From: Armatimonadota bacterium
GTDB taxonomy: Bacteria > Armatimonadota > UBA5829 > DTJY01
Assembly (NCBI GenBank): GCA_023511795.1
Contig: JAIMAU010000002.1
Coordinates: 1-64,000, forward strand
Direction of reading: 5' to 3'
Length of the DNA stretch: 64,000 nt
Both the position numbers and the translations under genes were made by a program. A model generated the notes under the pieces. It was not told where the DNA came from and made no database searches. It was given only the letters and a program-made list of their open reading frames with translations. Shown piece by piece: positions 41,610-54,988 of this stretch (position 1 is the first letter of the stretch; each line of letters begins with the position of its first letter).

Positions 41610-42332
41610 TTGATACACATGGTATTGATTTTAAGTATATGTGCAGCTTTGCTTTTTGCAGGCGTTGCCAACGCTGAGATTTCGAAGGGATTTCTTATTA
41701 AGACGGTTTCTGTTGGAGGGAAGGACTATAAATATGTTGTCTACGTCCCTTTATGCTATGATGGGAAGAAAGCATCGCCCGCGATTATATTCCTAAATGG
41801 TAAAGGTGAGTGCGGTTCCGATGGATGGAGGCAGGTTTTCCACTTTGGCTCGGCTATTATGTTGGACGCGGAAAAGTGGCCATTTATTGTCATGTTTCCA
41901 CAAAAGCAGTCGCCGGAGACACAGTGGGAAGATGAGGAGGCAATGGTTCTTTCAATTTTGGAGAAAACCTGCCTTGAATATAAGATTGATAAGTCAAGGC
42001 TCTACCTTACGGGGCTTTCGCAAGGTGGTCATGGGACATGGGCAATCGCTGCTCGCCATCCAGATCTCTTTGCCGCGATTGCGCCGGTATGCGGGTATGG
42101 AGAAAAGTCGCTTGCCGATAAGGTTGCTATGCTTCCTGTGTGGATTTTCCACGGCGATGCTGACCAAGTCGTACCGGTGGAGAAGGCATATGAGATGGAG
42201 AAATGGATAAAGGAGGCGGGTGGCTCGCCGAAGCTGACCATTTATCCTGGCGTCGGCCACAATTCGTGGGACAAGGCTTACCGAGAGGAAAACCTTGGCG
42301 CATGGTTTCTCGAGCATGAAAAGGCTAAGTAG
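41610..42332 (+). CDS. Secreted alpha/beta-hydrolase esterase
   Basis: A 240-residue exported alpha/beta hydrolase of the PHB-depolymerase/feruloyl-esterase-like group. The signal peptide (to about residue 22, ending AGVANA) is followed by the oxyanion segment IIFLNGKGECGSDGW, the nucleophile elbow GLSQGGHG and the acid and base residues in HGDADQVVPVE and GVGHNSW. It probably cleaves ester bonds on plant or microbial polymers. GGAGG at 41597-41601 fits the TTG start at 41610 (spacing eight); an ATG three codons later and a longer frame from 41568 are less likely. The next gene follows 70 bases on. Confidence 0.85.
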   Translation: MIHMVLILSICAALLFAGVANAEISKGFLIKTVSVGGKDYKYVVYVPLCYDGKKASPAIIFLNGKGECGSDGWRQVFHFGSAIMLDAEKWPFIVMFPQKQSPETQWEDEEAMVLSILEKTCLEYKIDKSRLYLTGLSQGGHGTWAIAARHPDLFAAIAPVCGYGEKSLADKVAMLPVWIFHGDADQVVPVEKAYEMEKWIKEAGGSPKLTIYPGVGHNSWDKAYREENLGAWFLEHEKAK

Positions 42333-42402
42333 GTGGATGTAAGTCTTGTAGATGACGTTGCCGAGATTGACAGGCTACAATTATTCTGCTGAGGAGGTTT
42401 CA

Positions 42403-43251
42403 ATGCGCATAGGATTTGTTGATCATCATCTAAACAACTATCATGCGGACAAGTTTCTTTCGTTGATTCGCGGGCCGCTATCAGATTTGGGAGCAGAGAT
42501 TGCCATAGCGTGGGAATCGGACCCAATGGATGGCGATTGGTGCGAAAAGAACAGCGTCCAAAGGGCGGGGAGCATTGCCGAAGTATGTCAGAAGTCTGAT
42601 GCGGTGTTCATCTTAGCCCCCGACAATATAGATGACCATTTAAAATTAGCGAGAGAGGTTCTCCCTTATGGGAAACCTACTGCAATTGATAAGGCACTTG
42701 CTTTTAAAGTTTCTGAGGCCAAAGAAATTGTTGAGCTTGCAAGAAAGCATAATACACCAGTTACATCGAGTTCAGCCCTTGCTTTTGCGGTCGAGCTTGA
42801 GGATTTGCTTAATCAGATAGGTGAGCCACCTGCGGAAGTCTTTGTTACCGGCATGGGCGAGTGGAAGAACTACGGGCTCCATACGCTTTCGATGGCACTG
42901 CGAGTCATGGGGCCGGGCATTAAGCGGCTGATAGACACCGGCACGGAGTCCAGCCGTGTGGTAACTCTTGACTATGGCGGGGGAAGAAAGGCTTTTGTGA
43001 CAGTCCGATGGTCGAGCGATATGTGGCAGATTTTTCCGTGGACCCTTGGCATCCGACTTAACCGGGAAAAATACCTTTATACAACGATTCAAGATTATGA
43101 CGGCTTTTATGCGAACCTTTTGAAGAAGGTAATTGAATTCTTTCAGACCAGTGTTCCACCATTTCCTGGTGAGCTTGCCATGGAGCTGGTCGCGGTTCTC
43201 GAATATGCAGACCAGTCTCTAGCTGGTGGCGGATTGTGGGTTGAGACTTAG
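42403..43251 (+). CDS. Gfo/Idh/MocA-like oxidoreductase, atypical
   Basis: A 282-residue protein with the two-domain layout of MocA dehydrogenases (VFILAPDNIDDHLKLAREVLPYGKPTAIDKALAFKVSEA corresponds to the region around the usual EKP motif). The N-terminal GxGxxG nucleotide loop is absent, being replaced by GFVDHHLNNYHADKF, and EKP is changed to IDKAL. It may bind NAD differently or have lost redox function. GAGGAGG lies six bases before the ATG at 42403. It is convergent with the 25-heme gene, with a four-base gap. Confidence 0.75.
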   Translation: MRIGFVDHHLNNYHADKFLSLIRGPLSDLGAEIAIAWESDPMDGDWCEKNSVQRAGSIAEVCQKSDAVFILAPDNIDDHLKLAREVLPYGKPTAIDKALAFKVSEAKEIVELARKHNTPVTSSSALAFAVELEDLLNQIGEPPAEVFVTGMGEWKNYGLHTLSMALRVMGPGIKRLIDTGTESSRVVTLDYGGGRKAFVTVRWSSDMWQIFPWTLGIRLNREKYLYTTIQDYDGFYANLLKKVIEFFQTSVPPFPGELAMELVAVLEYADQSLAGGGLWVET

Positions 43252-43254
43252 CAA

Positions 43255-45126
43255 TCAATTTGAGGAATGGCACATTCGGCAGTATTTCTCCTCATGGCAT
43301 TTGAAGCACGGAGAGCCTTGAGCAAGGCTGGCGCCGTGTTTCTTGTGCTCCATAATAAAGTTGGACGGATGCGGCATCTCTACCCCATGGCACTTCTGGC
43401 ATGAATCCTTACCATGGCACAGGTCGCAAAGTCCGGGCGAAGCCTTTCCTTGCTCGGAATGTTTTTTCTTAAATTCGCCCGCATGGGATGCGGGAGCTGC
43501 GCTGTGGCACTTAGCGCAATCAGAGGAATCATGACAGCGGAGGCATGCTGTTGACTCGGACTTTGCTGAATCCTTATGCCCCATCAACCAGCTTGGCTTG
43601 TGTGGCATCTCAACTTTGTGGCAATCAGAGCAACTTTGAGTTCTGTGGCAGGCTAAACAGGATTTAGTGTTTTTCAGTGCAGTTTTGCCGTGGGCCTTTA
43701 GCCAGTTACCCTTGTGTGAAGCAGGCATAGTGGTGGTATGGCATGACTCACAGAATCGCTCGTCATGACAGCCATAACAAGCCGACCGATTGCTGGCACT
43801 AGATCCATGCATCTTGACCCAATCTAAAGTATGGCTTTTTGGGCGACTGTTGCGATGACATGAGGTGCAGAAGTCATCTTGGTGGCAGCGCTGGCAGGTC
43901 TGTTTGCTTCTGAATGCGGCAGACGTATGTCTGGTTCGCCAGTTTTGTGGATGTGGCATGTCAAGGCCATGACAACTCCTGCAGTAATCTTTCGTATGGC
44001 ATGTTTCACACGTCTTTCTGCCTATGTTTGCCTGTGTTGGATGTCGCTTGACCCAGCTTGAATCGTGCGAAGTCGGGAGCTTTGTTTCATGGCATCTCAG
44101 ACAAAAGGCGGATTTGTGACAAGCCAGACAGCTTTCTGCATTTTGGGTGATTTGCCGACCGTGAATACAAGTCCAATTTGAATCCTTATGCGACGCGGGG
44201 ATCTTTGCTTGATGACATGCAATACAGAATCTTTCCTTATGGCAGTTTACGCAGTTTCTGGGATTCTTCTTTGCTAATTCTGGATGGGTTTTAATCCAAC
44301 CCAAGGGGTGAGCCGGTTGCTTATGTTTGTCGGAAGAGAGTTCTGTTGATATCTTGCTCGCGGTTGCAAAGCGATGACAATTCTTGCAGAACTCTTCGTT
44401 GTGGTACCTTTTGAGGTAGGCGTTATGCTTGGCAATCGCTTGCTTGTGTGTTGTTATCCATTCAGATGAAAACTTATCTGTTTGCTTTGACCTGAATGTC
44501 TCATGACATAGGTTGCAGGAATTGCTTGCTTTTCTGCCATCGTGGCAATCGAAACAGACGGTCATTTTGAGGATATTCTTAAGGGCATTCTTAAGAATAT
44601 CCTTTGTAGTTGCATCTGGATCGTGGACGATATTGTCATGGCAAAATGTGCACTCGATGCCTCTTTCTAGGTGTCTTCTGTGGGTAATCTTGAGGTTACG
44701 GTGGACTATTGTATCCGCTGTATTGGTGTGACATTTCTCACAATTGGCGTTCAAGATATTGGTTTGGATGTTCTTTGATTCATCACCAAGCTCAGTTTCG
44801 TATAGAAACTTTTTACCGTCGCCCCTCTTAGCACGTATCATGCTACCAATGCTTGGCATGACGTGGCATTGCTCACAGGGGACATGTTTATGGGAAGACA
44901 CGCGCCAGGTTTGGATGGCAAAGCGCATCTCGTGGCATGCAGTGCAGAAAATTGGCCTTTTTGAGTATACAACGCTGCCTGTAACGCCAATCAAAACAGG
45001 AGCCGCAAAGGCGAGGAGTAGCCACCAGCTCACAACCCATCGGCAAATGGGTATGGTAATTTTCGAAGTTAACCAGCGGCGAATAATTCCGCGCCCTTCT
45101 TCACTTTGCGATGATTGCATTCTCAT
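43255..45126 (-). CDS. 25-heme cytochrome c: NapC/NrfH-like N-terminus fused to tandem diheme repeats
   Basis: A 623-residue protein with 25 CxxCH heme-binding motifs by direct count. One membrane helix (about 26-52) anchors it. The first four hemes (first Cys61, FCTACHEM, then CEQCHVMP) look like a NapC/NrfH quinol dehydrogenase domain. Three more hemes follow, then nine tandem units of about 40 residues, each with two hemes a few residues apart and extra His residues in P-x-SH and W-x-x-x-H that could be distal ligands. The last unit is cut short after its hemes. It is expected to carry electrons across the periplasm. Its start overlaps the cytochrome b gene stop by four bases, so translation is coupled. 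Confidence 0.9.
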   Translation of the reverse strand: MRMQSSQSEEGRGIIRRWLTSKITIPICRWVVSWWLLLAFAAPVLIGVTGSVVYSKRPIFCTACHEMRFAIQTWRVSSHKHVPCEQCHVMPSIGSMIRAKRGDGKKFLYETELGDESKNIQTNILNANCEKCHTNTADTIVHRNLKITHRRHLERGIECTFCHDNIVHDPDATTKDILKNALKNILKMTVCFDCHDGRKASNSCNLCHETFRSKQTDKFSSEWITTHKQAIAKHNAYLKRYHNEEFCKNCHRFATASKISTELSSDKHKQPAHPLGWIKTHPELAKKNPRNCVNCHKERFCIACHQAKIPASHKDSNWTCIHGRQITQNAESCLACHKSAFCLRCHETKLPTSHDSSWVKRHPTQANIGRKTCETCHTKDYCRSCHGLDMPHPQNWRTRHTSAAFRSKQTCQRCHQDDFCTSCHRNSRPKSHTLDWVKMHGSSASNRSACYGCHDERFCESCHTTTMPASHKGNWLKAHGKTALKNTKSCLACHRTQSCSDCHKVEMPHKPSWLMGHKDSAKSESTACLRCHDSSDCAKCHSAAPASHAGEFKKKHSEQGKASPGLCDLCHGKDSCQKCHGVEMPHPSNFIMEHKKHGASLAQGSPCFKCHEEKYCRMCHSSN

Positions 45127-45833
45127 TCTTTTTCTGCCTGGTTAACTATGCGCTCGTATTCAAGCGGATGATTGTGCTTGATTTTGTCCTCGGATATTTT
45201 GCCGTCAATCCAGACTCTGTCCATAGGAAAATGTCCTGGTTTGAGATGCACATGGTACATATGCCAAATAAGGATGGTTAGGAACGCAAGCAATGCCTCC
45301 CAACTGTGTACTGCTCTTGCAACGTCAAGTGCCCAAAGCGGAAGAATGTTTATTGATTTGTCTTCAAACCAGAGTATAAAGCCAGTTAGAATCATCACTA
45401 CAGAGCCCCAGCTAACTGCGAAATACTCGAATTTTTCGATGTAATTGTATCGGTCGAACTTTGGCTTACTTTTAGCGAGAGCGAAGAAGTACTTAAGCAT
45501 ATGAAAAAGGTCTGTGAAGTCTTTCCATCTTGGAAGAAGTGCTCTGAACTCATTGCGTCCCTCATGGGTTAATGCAGTGTGGATAACGTGGTAAACGGCT
45601 AGGCATATTAAGATTATTGCGCCAACACGGTGTAGTATTGCCCGCGCTGTAAATCCACCCATTATTTGGATTACCGTGGCAGAAATTTGCGAATCTGAAT
45701 AGCGCACCGGCAGACCTGTAATAACAAGCAGAGTGAAGCTAAACATAAGCACAATGTGCTGAATTCTTCGATTTAAAGAGAACCGCTCGAAGTATCGTGT
45801 TTTTTCAGCTTGTCTTTTTTCTGCAAGCCCCAT
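45123..45833 (-). CDS. Membrane cytochrome b (formate dehydrogenase gamma/cytochrome b561-like)
   Basis: A 236-residue protein with four main membrane helices and His residues at helix positions suited to two b hemes: RRIQH in the first helix, LHRVG and VYHVIHT in the second, and HSWEALLAF plus WHMYHVH in the last. It resembles the gamma subunits of formate dehydrogenase and thiosulfate reductase, which exchange electrons with the quinone pool. Its start shares one base with the stop of the 11-heme gene, and its stop overlaps the 25-heme gene by four bases. The three genes therefore form a tight operon. Confidence 0.88.
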   Translation of the reverse strand: MGLAEKRQAEKTRYFERFSLNRRIQHIVLMFSFTLLVITGLPVRYSDSQISATVIQIMGGFTARAILHRVGAIILICLAVYHVIHTALTHEGRNEFRALLPRWKDFTDLFHMLKYFFALAKSKPKFDRYNYIEKFEYFAVSWGSVVMILTGFILWFEDKSINILPLWALDVARAVHSWEALLAFLTILIWHMYHVHLKPGHFPMDRVWIDGKISEDKIKHNHPLEYERIVNQAEKE

Positions 45834-47134
45834 TATCCGTTACCTCTCTTCTTGTTCCTTAAGTGCGCCAGTAGATCAAGCGTAATGTAACCACAAAAAG
45901 CAAGCATTATTAGAGAGACAAACACTCGATATGCTATGCCAACCCAGAAAACCACTATGTCCTTTTTGGGCGAGGGTTCTAAATGAACACTGCCCTTAGC
46001 AAAGTTCTGAGCATTGGTTTGGTGGCACTTGCCGCATACTTTGGGTAGGTTCTTCTTATTTGTTGCCGACCTAGAGTCTCTTGAGGGTTTGATGTCATGG
46101 GACCCATGGCAAGAAGCACAATTTGCCGCTAATATATTGCCATATCTATTTGCGATGCCATGATAGCTTATGTTATATGATGCTAGCCTGTTTGCAGGAA
46201 TTTTGTATTTTTCTTGAATCATTGGGTTCTCATGGCATTTAGAACAGGTCATTCGCACGTTGATAGGGTAAACCGTAGAAGCGGGATTGTAGCTCGAAAG
46301 TATTAAGTGGGTCCCGTGGCAATCGCTACATGCCGCCGCATCTAATATGCCACTCATGATTGCTTCACCGTGAATGCTTTTCTGGTAAGTTATTAGCTGC
46401 TTTCTATGACATCCCCCGCATGTTTTAGATATGTTAGCTTTGTTGACCAGTGACCTGGGGTTTTCAGGCGCAAGAATTTCGTGCGTCCCATGGCAATCGG
46501 TGCAAACTGCAGCAGGTAGAGGGCCGTTTGACTTGTTTAGCTTGCAGTGGACGCTCCTCGTATACAACTTAATTTTTTTTACATTAGTTAGGTTGTATCT
46601 AACGGCGGTGGCTGCGTCAGAGTGGCACTTGCCGCAGGTGACGACTATATTGGCACGCGAGACCATGGATCGCGGATCACGGGCTGGTCTGATGTCGTGG
46701 GTCCCGTGGCAATCTTTACAAAGCACTATTTTTTTGTTCCCTCGCCGGGCAGTTTGTGCGTGGACACTGGAAGCAAATTGGCGCATGAGTATGATATCTC
46801 TATCCCCATCGGCACTTCTCTTGCCATGACATCGGGTACACATAACGGGGGCAACATTTGGACGATGAGGCAATTCTGCGCCAAGTAAATCGGTGTGGCA
46901 GTCTGTGCACATCAAGGCATTATGAGACGATTTGGATAAAATTTCTGTGTCAACGTATAGTGAGACTCGCTTTCCTTCAGAGGTTTTGCTCAAACTCTGG
47001 GCGCTGTGGCATATAAGGCATTGAGAGTTGTCTGCAAGTGCGACTCCCGGAAGAAAAAAAGGAAACAAAGCCAAGAAAACGAGAAAACCGAGCGGTGGTG
47101 CTATGGTATTCAAAATTATAGAGTGTTTTTCCAT
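45833..47134 (-). CDS. 11-heme membrane-anchored cytochrome c
   Basis: A 433-residue exported protein with 11 CxxCH motifs by direct count, several as repeated CTDCHGTH/CGKCH pairs of the doubled-CxxCH type. A signal peptide (cleavage after VALA, near residue 35) starts it, and a C-terminal helix (about 400-425) anchors it, leaving the hemes in the periplasm or outside. I take ATG 47134; a TTG at 47152 is in frame. It is the first gene of the cytochrome operon, divergent from dnaK. A TATACT-like -10 lies just upstream but with an ill-defined -35. Confidence 0.88.
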   Translation of the reverse strand: MEKHSIILNTIAPPLGFLVFLALFPFFLPGVALADNSQCLICHSAQSLSKTSEGKRVSLYVDTEILSKSSHNALMCTDCHTDLLGAELPHRPNVAPVMCTRCHGKRSADGDRDIILMRQFASSVHAQTARRGNKKIVLCKDCHGTHDIRPARDPRSMVSRANIVVTCGKCHSDAATAVRYNLTNVKKIKLYTRSVHCKLNKSNGPLPAAVCTDCHGTHEILAPENPRSLVNKANISKTCGGCHRKQLITYQKSIHGEAIMSGILDAAACSDCHGTHLILSSYNPASTVYPINVRMTCSKCHENPMIQEKYKIPANRLASYNISYHGIANRYGNILAANCASCHGSHDIKPSRDSRSATNKKNLPKVCGKCHQTNAQNFAKGSVHLEPSPKKDIVVFWVGIAYRVFVSLIMLAFCGYITLDLLAHLRNKKRGNG

Positions 47135-47292
47135 TGGATTTTGATACGACAATCTCAGTTGGCGCTTTTAGTATATCATAACGAGAGATAAATTGGGAAG
47201 ACATGCGATTAACCTATGTGTTGGGAATCGAAAGTACTGAAAACTATTAAGGAAATTCCGATAATTTAAATGAAAAATTTTTTATCAAAACA

Positions 47293-47322
47293 CTTGACAA
47301 TACAACACTCAAGTGTTATAAT
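47293..47322 (+). promoter_or_regulatory. dnaK promoter with HAIR operator
   Basis: TTGACA (47294-47299), a 17-base spacer and TATAAT (47317-47322) form a perfect housekeeping promoter. Overlaid on it is CTTGACA-N7-ACTCAAG (47293-47313), the HspR-associated inverted repeat (consensus CTTGAGT-N7-ACTCAAG) with two changes in the left half, which doubles as the -35 box. HspR bound here would block RNA polymerase. HspR is encoded by the last gene of this operon. Confidence 0.88.
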
Positions 47323-47418
47323 CCACTTAGGCTTAGGGAGATGTGCTATTAAGCGATTGCTATTCAGTTTAGTTTTGCAGACTCAAGGGTATGAAGTTTA
47401 TCAGGAGGTGAACCTTAA

Positions 47419-49251
<1,833 letters not shown>

Positions 49252-49342
49252 CGATGAACGCTGATGGGTGTGGCACGCTGATGTTTGCGAGCCGCACCAT
49301 GGACGGCAGTGTAAAAATCTCTTAACCGGAGGTGAAACAGCC

Positions 49343-49786
49343 GTGAGTATCTTAAGATGGGATCCATTTCGTGAGTTGGAAAACTTGCGTGAAGATGTAA
49401 ATAGGCTCTTCCAGGAAGCTATGACAAGACCTGGACGGGGAGCGCCAGCTTCTAGGTCGTGGGCGCCACCTGTGGATGTTGTTGAGTACGAAGATAAGTT
49501 CGTACTCCGGGCGGAGCTGCCTGGAATGAGCAAAGAAGACATGGATGTTGAGATGCATGGCGATACGCTCACCATCCGTGGAGAGCGCAAATTCGAACAA
49601 GAAGAAGGAAAAGAAAATTATGTCCGCATCGAGCGGGCGTATGGCAAGTTTCAGCGTTCGTTTACACTGAATGTGCCAGTAAAGGCCGACGAAATTAAGG
49701 CAACTTACAAGGACGGCATACTCGAGGTTACCGTCCCTAAGGCAGAAGAAGTTAAGCCAAAGAAGGTCGAGGTAGCTATAGAATAA
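49343..49786 (+). CDS. Small heat-shock protein Hsp20
   Basis: A 147-residue alpha-crystallin-type chaperone. The N-terminal arm (LRWDPFRELENLREDVNRLF) is followed by the crystallin domain (about 40-135) with AELPGMSKEDMDVEMHGDTL and GILEVTVPKAE. It holds unfolding proteins for DnaK. I chose GTG 49343, seven bases after GGAGGTGA, over a longer frame from 49268. Its place inside the dnaK operon means it shares HspR control. Confidence 0.93.
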   Translation: MSILRWDPFRELENLREDVNRLFQEAMTRPGRGAPASRSWAPPVDVVEYEDKFVLRAELPGMSKEDMDVEMHGDTLTIRGERKFEQEEGKENYVRIERAYGKFQRSFTLNVPVKADEIKATYKDGILEVTVPKAEEVKPKKVEVAIE

Positions 49787-49795
49787 CATGTCAAT

Positions 49796-49853
49796 GAAGG
49801 GGGAATGAGCGAAAAAAGAAAGCCGAGTCGCAAGCATTTCCCATTCCCCCTTC
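49796..49853 (+). other. Long hairpin between hsp20 and dnaJ
   Basis: GAAGGGGGAATG (49796-49807) pairs perfectly with CATTCCCCCTTC (49842-49853) around a 34-base, A-rich loop. No T tract follows, so it is not a standard terminator. It ends 15 bases before the dnaJ ATG. It may stabilise or attenuate the mRNA, or modulate dnaJ translation. Confidence 0.55.
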
Positions 49854-49868
49854 TTAATTCGAGTTCCT

Positions 49869-50747
49869 ATGAACTACAAAGATTATTACGCCATACTCGG
49901 AGTAAAAAGAGACGCCACCGAAAAAGAAATCAAGCAAGCCTATCGTAGGTTAGCCCGGAAATACCACCCGGATGTAAACCCTGGCAACAAGGAAGCCGAG
50001 GAAAAATTTAAAGAAATTAGCGAAGCCTACGAGGTATTAAGCGATAAGGAGAAGCGCGCAAAGTACGATATGCTAAGTCGCGAACCTTGGGCTGCTACGG
50101 CAGGTGGTCCGGGAGGTTTCACCTACGAGACGTTTGGCGATTTTGACCTTGGAGGTGGATTTGGGGGGTTCAGCGATTTCTTTGACATGCTCTTTGGACC
50201 TCGCGGAGGAATGCGCACACGCCCAGCTAGGGGAGCAGACGTCGAAGCGCAGATAGAGGTCACACTCCAAGAGGCATATGAAGGGGCAACAAAAACGTTC
50301 TCGATTCCCATCGAGCCAGGGAAGCCGCCACAGCGGTTCGAAGTTAAAATTCCTCCTGGTGTTGCTGATGGGTCGCGAATTCGGCTTGCAGGCAAAGGTG
50401 CACCTGGTCCAACAGGAGAACGAGGCGATCTCTACCTAATAGTAAGAGTTCGCCCGGATTCGCGCTTCGAGAGAAGAGGAGATGATTTATACACAGAAGT
50501 AACCATACCTTTCGCCACAGCTGCTCTTGGAGGAGAGGTCACCGTTCCCACGCTCAAGGGTCGTATTACGATGAAGGTGCCGCCGGGCACACAAGGAGGG
50601 CAGACATTTCGGCTTGCTGGGCAAGGAATGCCCCGTTTGAATAAGCCTGGAAGAGGCGACCTATATGTTCGGGTGCAGATTGCCGTGCCGAGGCATTTGA
50701 CTCAGAGGCAAAGGGAAATAATCCAAGAGCTTGCTGGGGCAGCATAG
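49869..50747 (+). CDS. cbpA: DnaJ/CbpA-type co-chaperone without zinc finger
   Basis: A 292-residue type II Hsp40. The J domain (1 to about 70) has the H33-P34-D35 motif needed to stimulate DnaK. A Gly/Phe-rich stretch (about 75-115) follows, then two beta-sandwich substrate-binding domains (about 120-290). The Cys-rich zinc region of classical DnaJ is missing. No Shine-Dalgarno is visible before the ATG; the upstream bases are C/T-rich and partly in the hairpin above. It lies between hsp20 and hspR. Confidence 0.93.
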   Translation: MNYKDYYAILGVKRDATEKEIKQAYRRLARKYHPDVNPGNKEAEEKFKEISEAYEVLSDKEKRAKYDMLSREPWAATAGGPGGFTYETFGDFDLGGGFGGFSDFFDMLFGPRGGMRTRPARGADVEAQIEVTLQEAYEGATKTFSIPIEPGKPPQRFEVKIPPGVADGSRIRLAGKGAPGPTGERGDLYLIVRVRPDSRFERRGDDLYTEVTIPFATAALGGEVTVPTLKGRITMKVPPGTQGGQTFRLAGQGMPRLNKPGRGDLYVRVQIAVPRHLTQRQREIIQELAGAA

Positions 50748-50813
50748 AACGCAGGCGGATTACTGTTTTGGAAACAGAACGCCGTCTGTGGTCTGTGAAG
50801 GGAGTGACATATA

Positions 50814-51152
50814 ATGGCGCAGAGAGATGAAGATGAACCCTTATACATGATAGGCGTAGCGGCTAAACTGTGTGAGATGCATCCGCAGACGCTCAGAATG
50901 TATGAGCGCATCGGGCTCATCAAGCCCAAGCGCGTTGGAAGAAAAAACCGCATGTATTCAGATCGCGACATTGAGCGACTGCGCCAAATTCAGCGTCTCA
51001 CCCAGGATTTAGGTGTTAATCTTGCCGGCGTTGAAGTCATATTTCGCCTGCTCGAGCAGATGGAAAATATGCGGAAAACCATGGAAGAAGAGATGAACCG
51101 CATGAGGGAGGAGATGGAACGCCGAATAATGGAGCTCGAGCAGCAGCGTTAG
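50814..51152 (+). CDS. hspR: HspR, MerR-family heat-shock repressor
   Basis: A 112-residue regulator. The winged helix starts with YMIGVAAKLCEMHPQTLRMYERIGLIKPKR, in which the LRMYER helix and the wing are typical of HspR. A coiled-coil helix (about 65-110, rich in Met, Glu and Arg) mediates dimers. HspR represses dnaK-type operons by binding HAIR sites, with DnaK as co-repressor in actinobacteria. The HAIR site at 47293-47313 is the obvious target. A GGGAGTG ribosome site is five bases upstream of ATG 50814. No termination hairpin was noticed after it, and 51153-51473 holds no recognisable gene. Confidence 0.93.
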   Translation: MAQRDEDEPLYMIGVAAKLCEMHPQTLRMYERIGLIKPKRVGRKNRMYSDRDIERLRQIQRLTQDLGVNLAGVEVIFRLLEQMENMRKTMEEEMNRMREEMERRIMELEQQR

Positions 51153-51473
51153 TTATAACAAATATGGTCTGTTTAATTAACATATGGCAGGCAATAGGTG
51201 TAACTTAGATGGGCTTACTAAAGAAAAGTTCCACGACCAATATCCATGAAAGCAAACGTGGCCTATTCATTCTTTTGCTCATAGCCTGTAACTGCTTAAT
51301 TAGAAACTAACTTGAAGCCTACTTTGGGCGTGTCCAGTCTCCGGCTTATATTGCTAGAAGCCCCTGTTGTTTCTTTACCTCCCTTGCGATTTGCTCTTTT
51401 GCTCAGTTGCGCCAGCATTCTCTCTTAAGCTAGGGTAGACGTTAAAATATCGTTCGTGAGAAAGGCCATCAGG

Positions 51474-51502
51474 TTTACAAATGCCACCTCCTGTGATATA
51501 AT
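51474..51502 (+). promoter_or_regulatory. Promoter of eno-pyk
   Basis: TTTACA (51474-51479), a 17-base spacer and a perfect TATAAT (51497-51502), about 60 bases before the enolase start. Confidence 0.7.
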
Positions 51503-51523
51503 TACGCGGTTTGCCTTAACTGA

Positions 51524-54309
<2,786 letters not shown>

Positions 54310-54408
54310 TTCCATGCTAAACTAGCTGTAAAGGAAAGAAAATAATACCTCTCTTCCATCGGCAAGTAAAGTAAATAAAATAAGGTAATTGGGTGGGGTA
54401 GTAATTCA

Positions 54409-54876
54409 ATGCCTAAAGCATCTCCCAGCATATTTTTGATGAGAACTACGAGGCTACGGAAGCGCCCTAAAAAAGCATATAGGTTTTTATTAATCCTAGG
54501 TTATTCTTTCGCAACCATACTTGCAGTACTCTGCCTATGGCATATCGTAAGCAAGATTACTGAGCCTTACATCCTTGACTCTCGCGAATCTCGAGAGAAA
54601 ACGCAGATTGAGCGTGAGATAGCCCGAATTGAAGCTGAGAACCGCAATCTGAGGAGCGAGATTGCATACCTAAAGACGAAAGCTGGAATCGAGGCAGAAG
54701 CTAGAAAGCTGGGCATGGTCAAAGAAGGTGAGATTGCGCTTATAGTACAGAGTCCAAGCAAGGAAGAGTCGGAGCGAAGTGCAGGGGAGAACGCCCATCC
54801 CAACATATGGCAGAGAATAGCGGGCGAAGTTGCATGCTTTTTTGTAACCGACAGCGTAGAATTGCATCCGAACTAA
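54409..54876 (+). CDS. FtsB/DivIC-like septum protein
   Basis: A 155-residue bitopic protein: a basic N-terminal tail (about 1-28), one membrane helix (about 29-50), then a coiled coil (about 60-100, REIARIEAENRNLRSEIAYLK) and the AEARKLGMVKEGEIALI segment typical of septum formation initiators. It likely joins FtsL and FtsQ at the divisome. A C-terminal extension of about 40 residues is unlike the core family. It is located between pyk and mfd, a common place for this family. Confidence 0.8.
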   Translation: MPKASPSIFLMRTTRLRKRPKKAYRFLLILGYSFATILAVLCLWHIVSKITEPYILDSRESREKTQIEREIARIEAENRNLRSEIAYLKTKAGIEAEARKLGMVKEGEIALIVQSPSKEESERSAGENAHPNIWQRIAGEVACFFVTDSVELHPN

Positions 54877-54900
54877 CCGTAGATTCCAGTTTAAAATCCT

Positions 54901-54909
54901 GCTATAATT
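54901..54909 (+). promoter_or_regulatory. Extended -10 promoter before mfd
   Basis: TGCTATAAT, a TG-n-TATAAT extended -10 (TATAAT at 54903-54908; the TG lies at 54900-54901), with no strong -35. It reads into the hairpin below and then mfd. Confidence 0.45.
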
Positions 54910-54932
54910 TAATAGCTAGAATTTAATCGCGA

Positions 54933-54976
54933 GGGCTTTGGTGGGCACCCCCTGGGTGTCGGGCCAAAGCCCTTTT
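54933..54976 (+). terminator. Terminator or attenuator in the mfd leader
   Basis: GGGCTTTGG (54933-54941) pairs with CCAAAGCCC (54964-54972), with an inner GGCACC/GGTGTC extension, followed by TTTT. A start 13 bases later would be silenced unless transcription reads through. The predicted RNA from the -10 at 54903 to here would be only about 60 bases. Confidence 0.6.
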
Positions 54977-54988
54977 GGGGTTTGTGCT

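Noticed and set aside
49268-49342. 25-residue N-terminal extension of Hsp20
   Set aside because: The sequence is unlike the family, and GGAGGTGA lies inside it, seven bases before GTG 49343.
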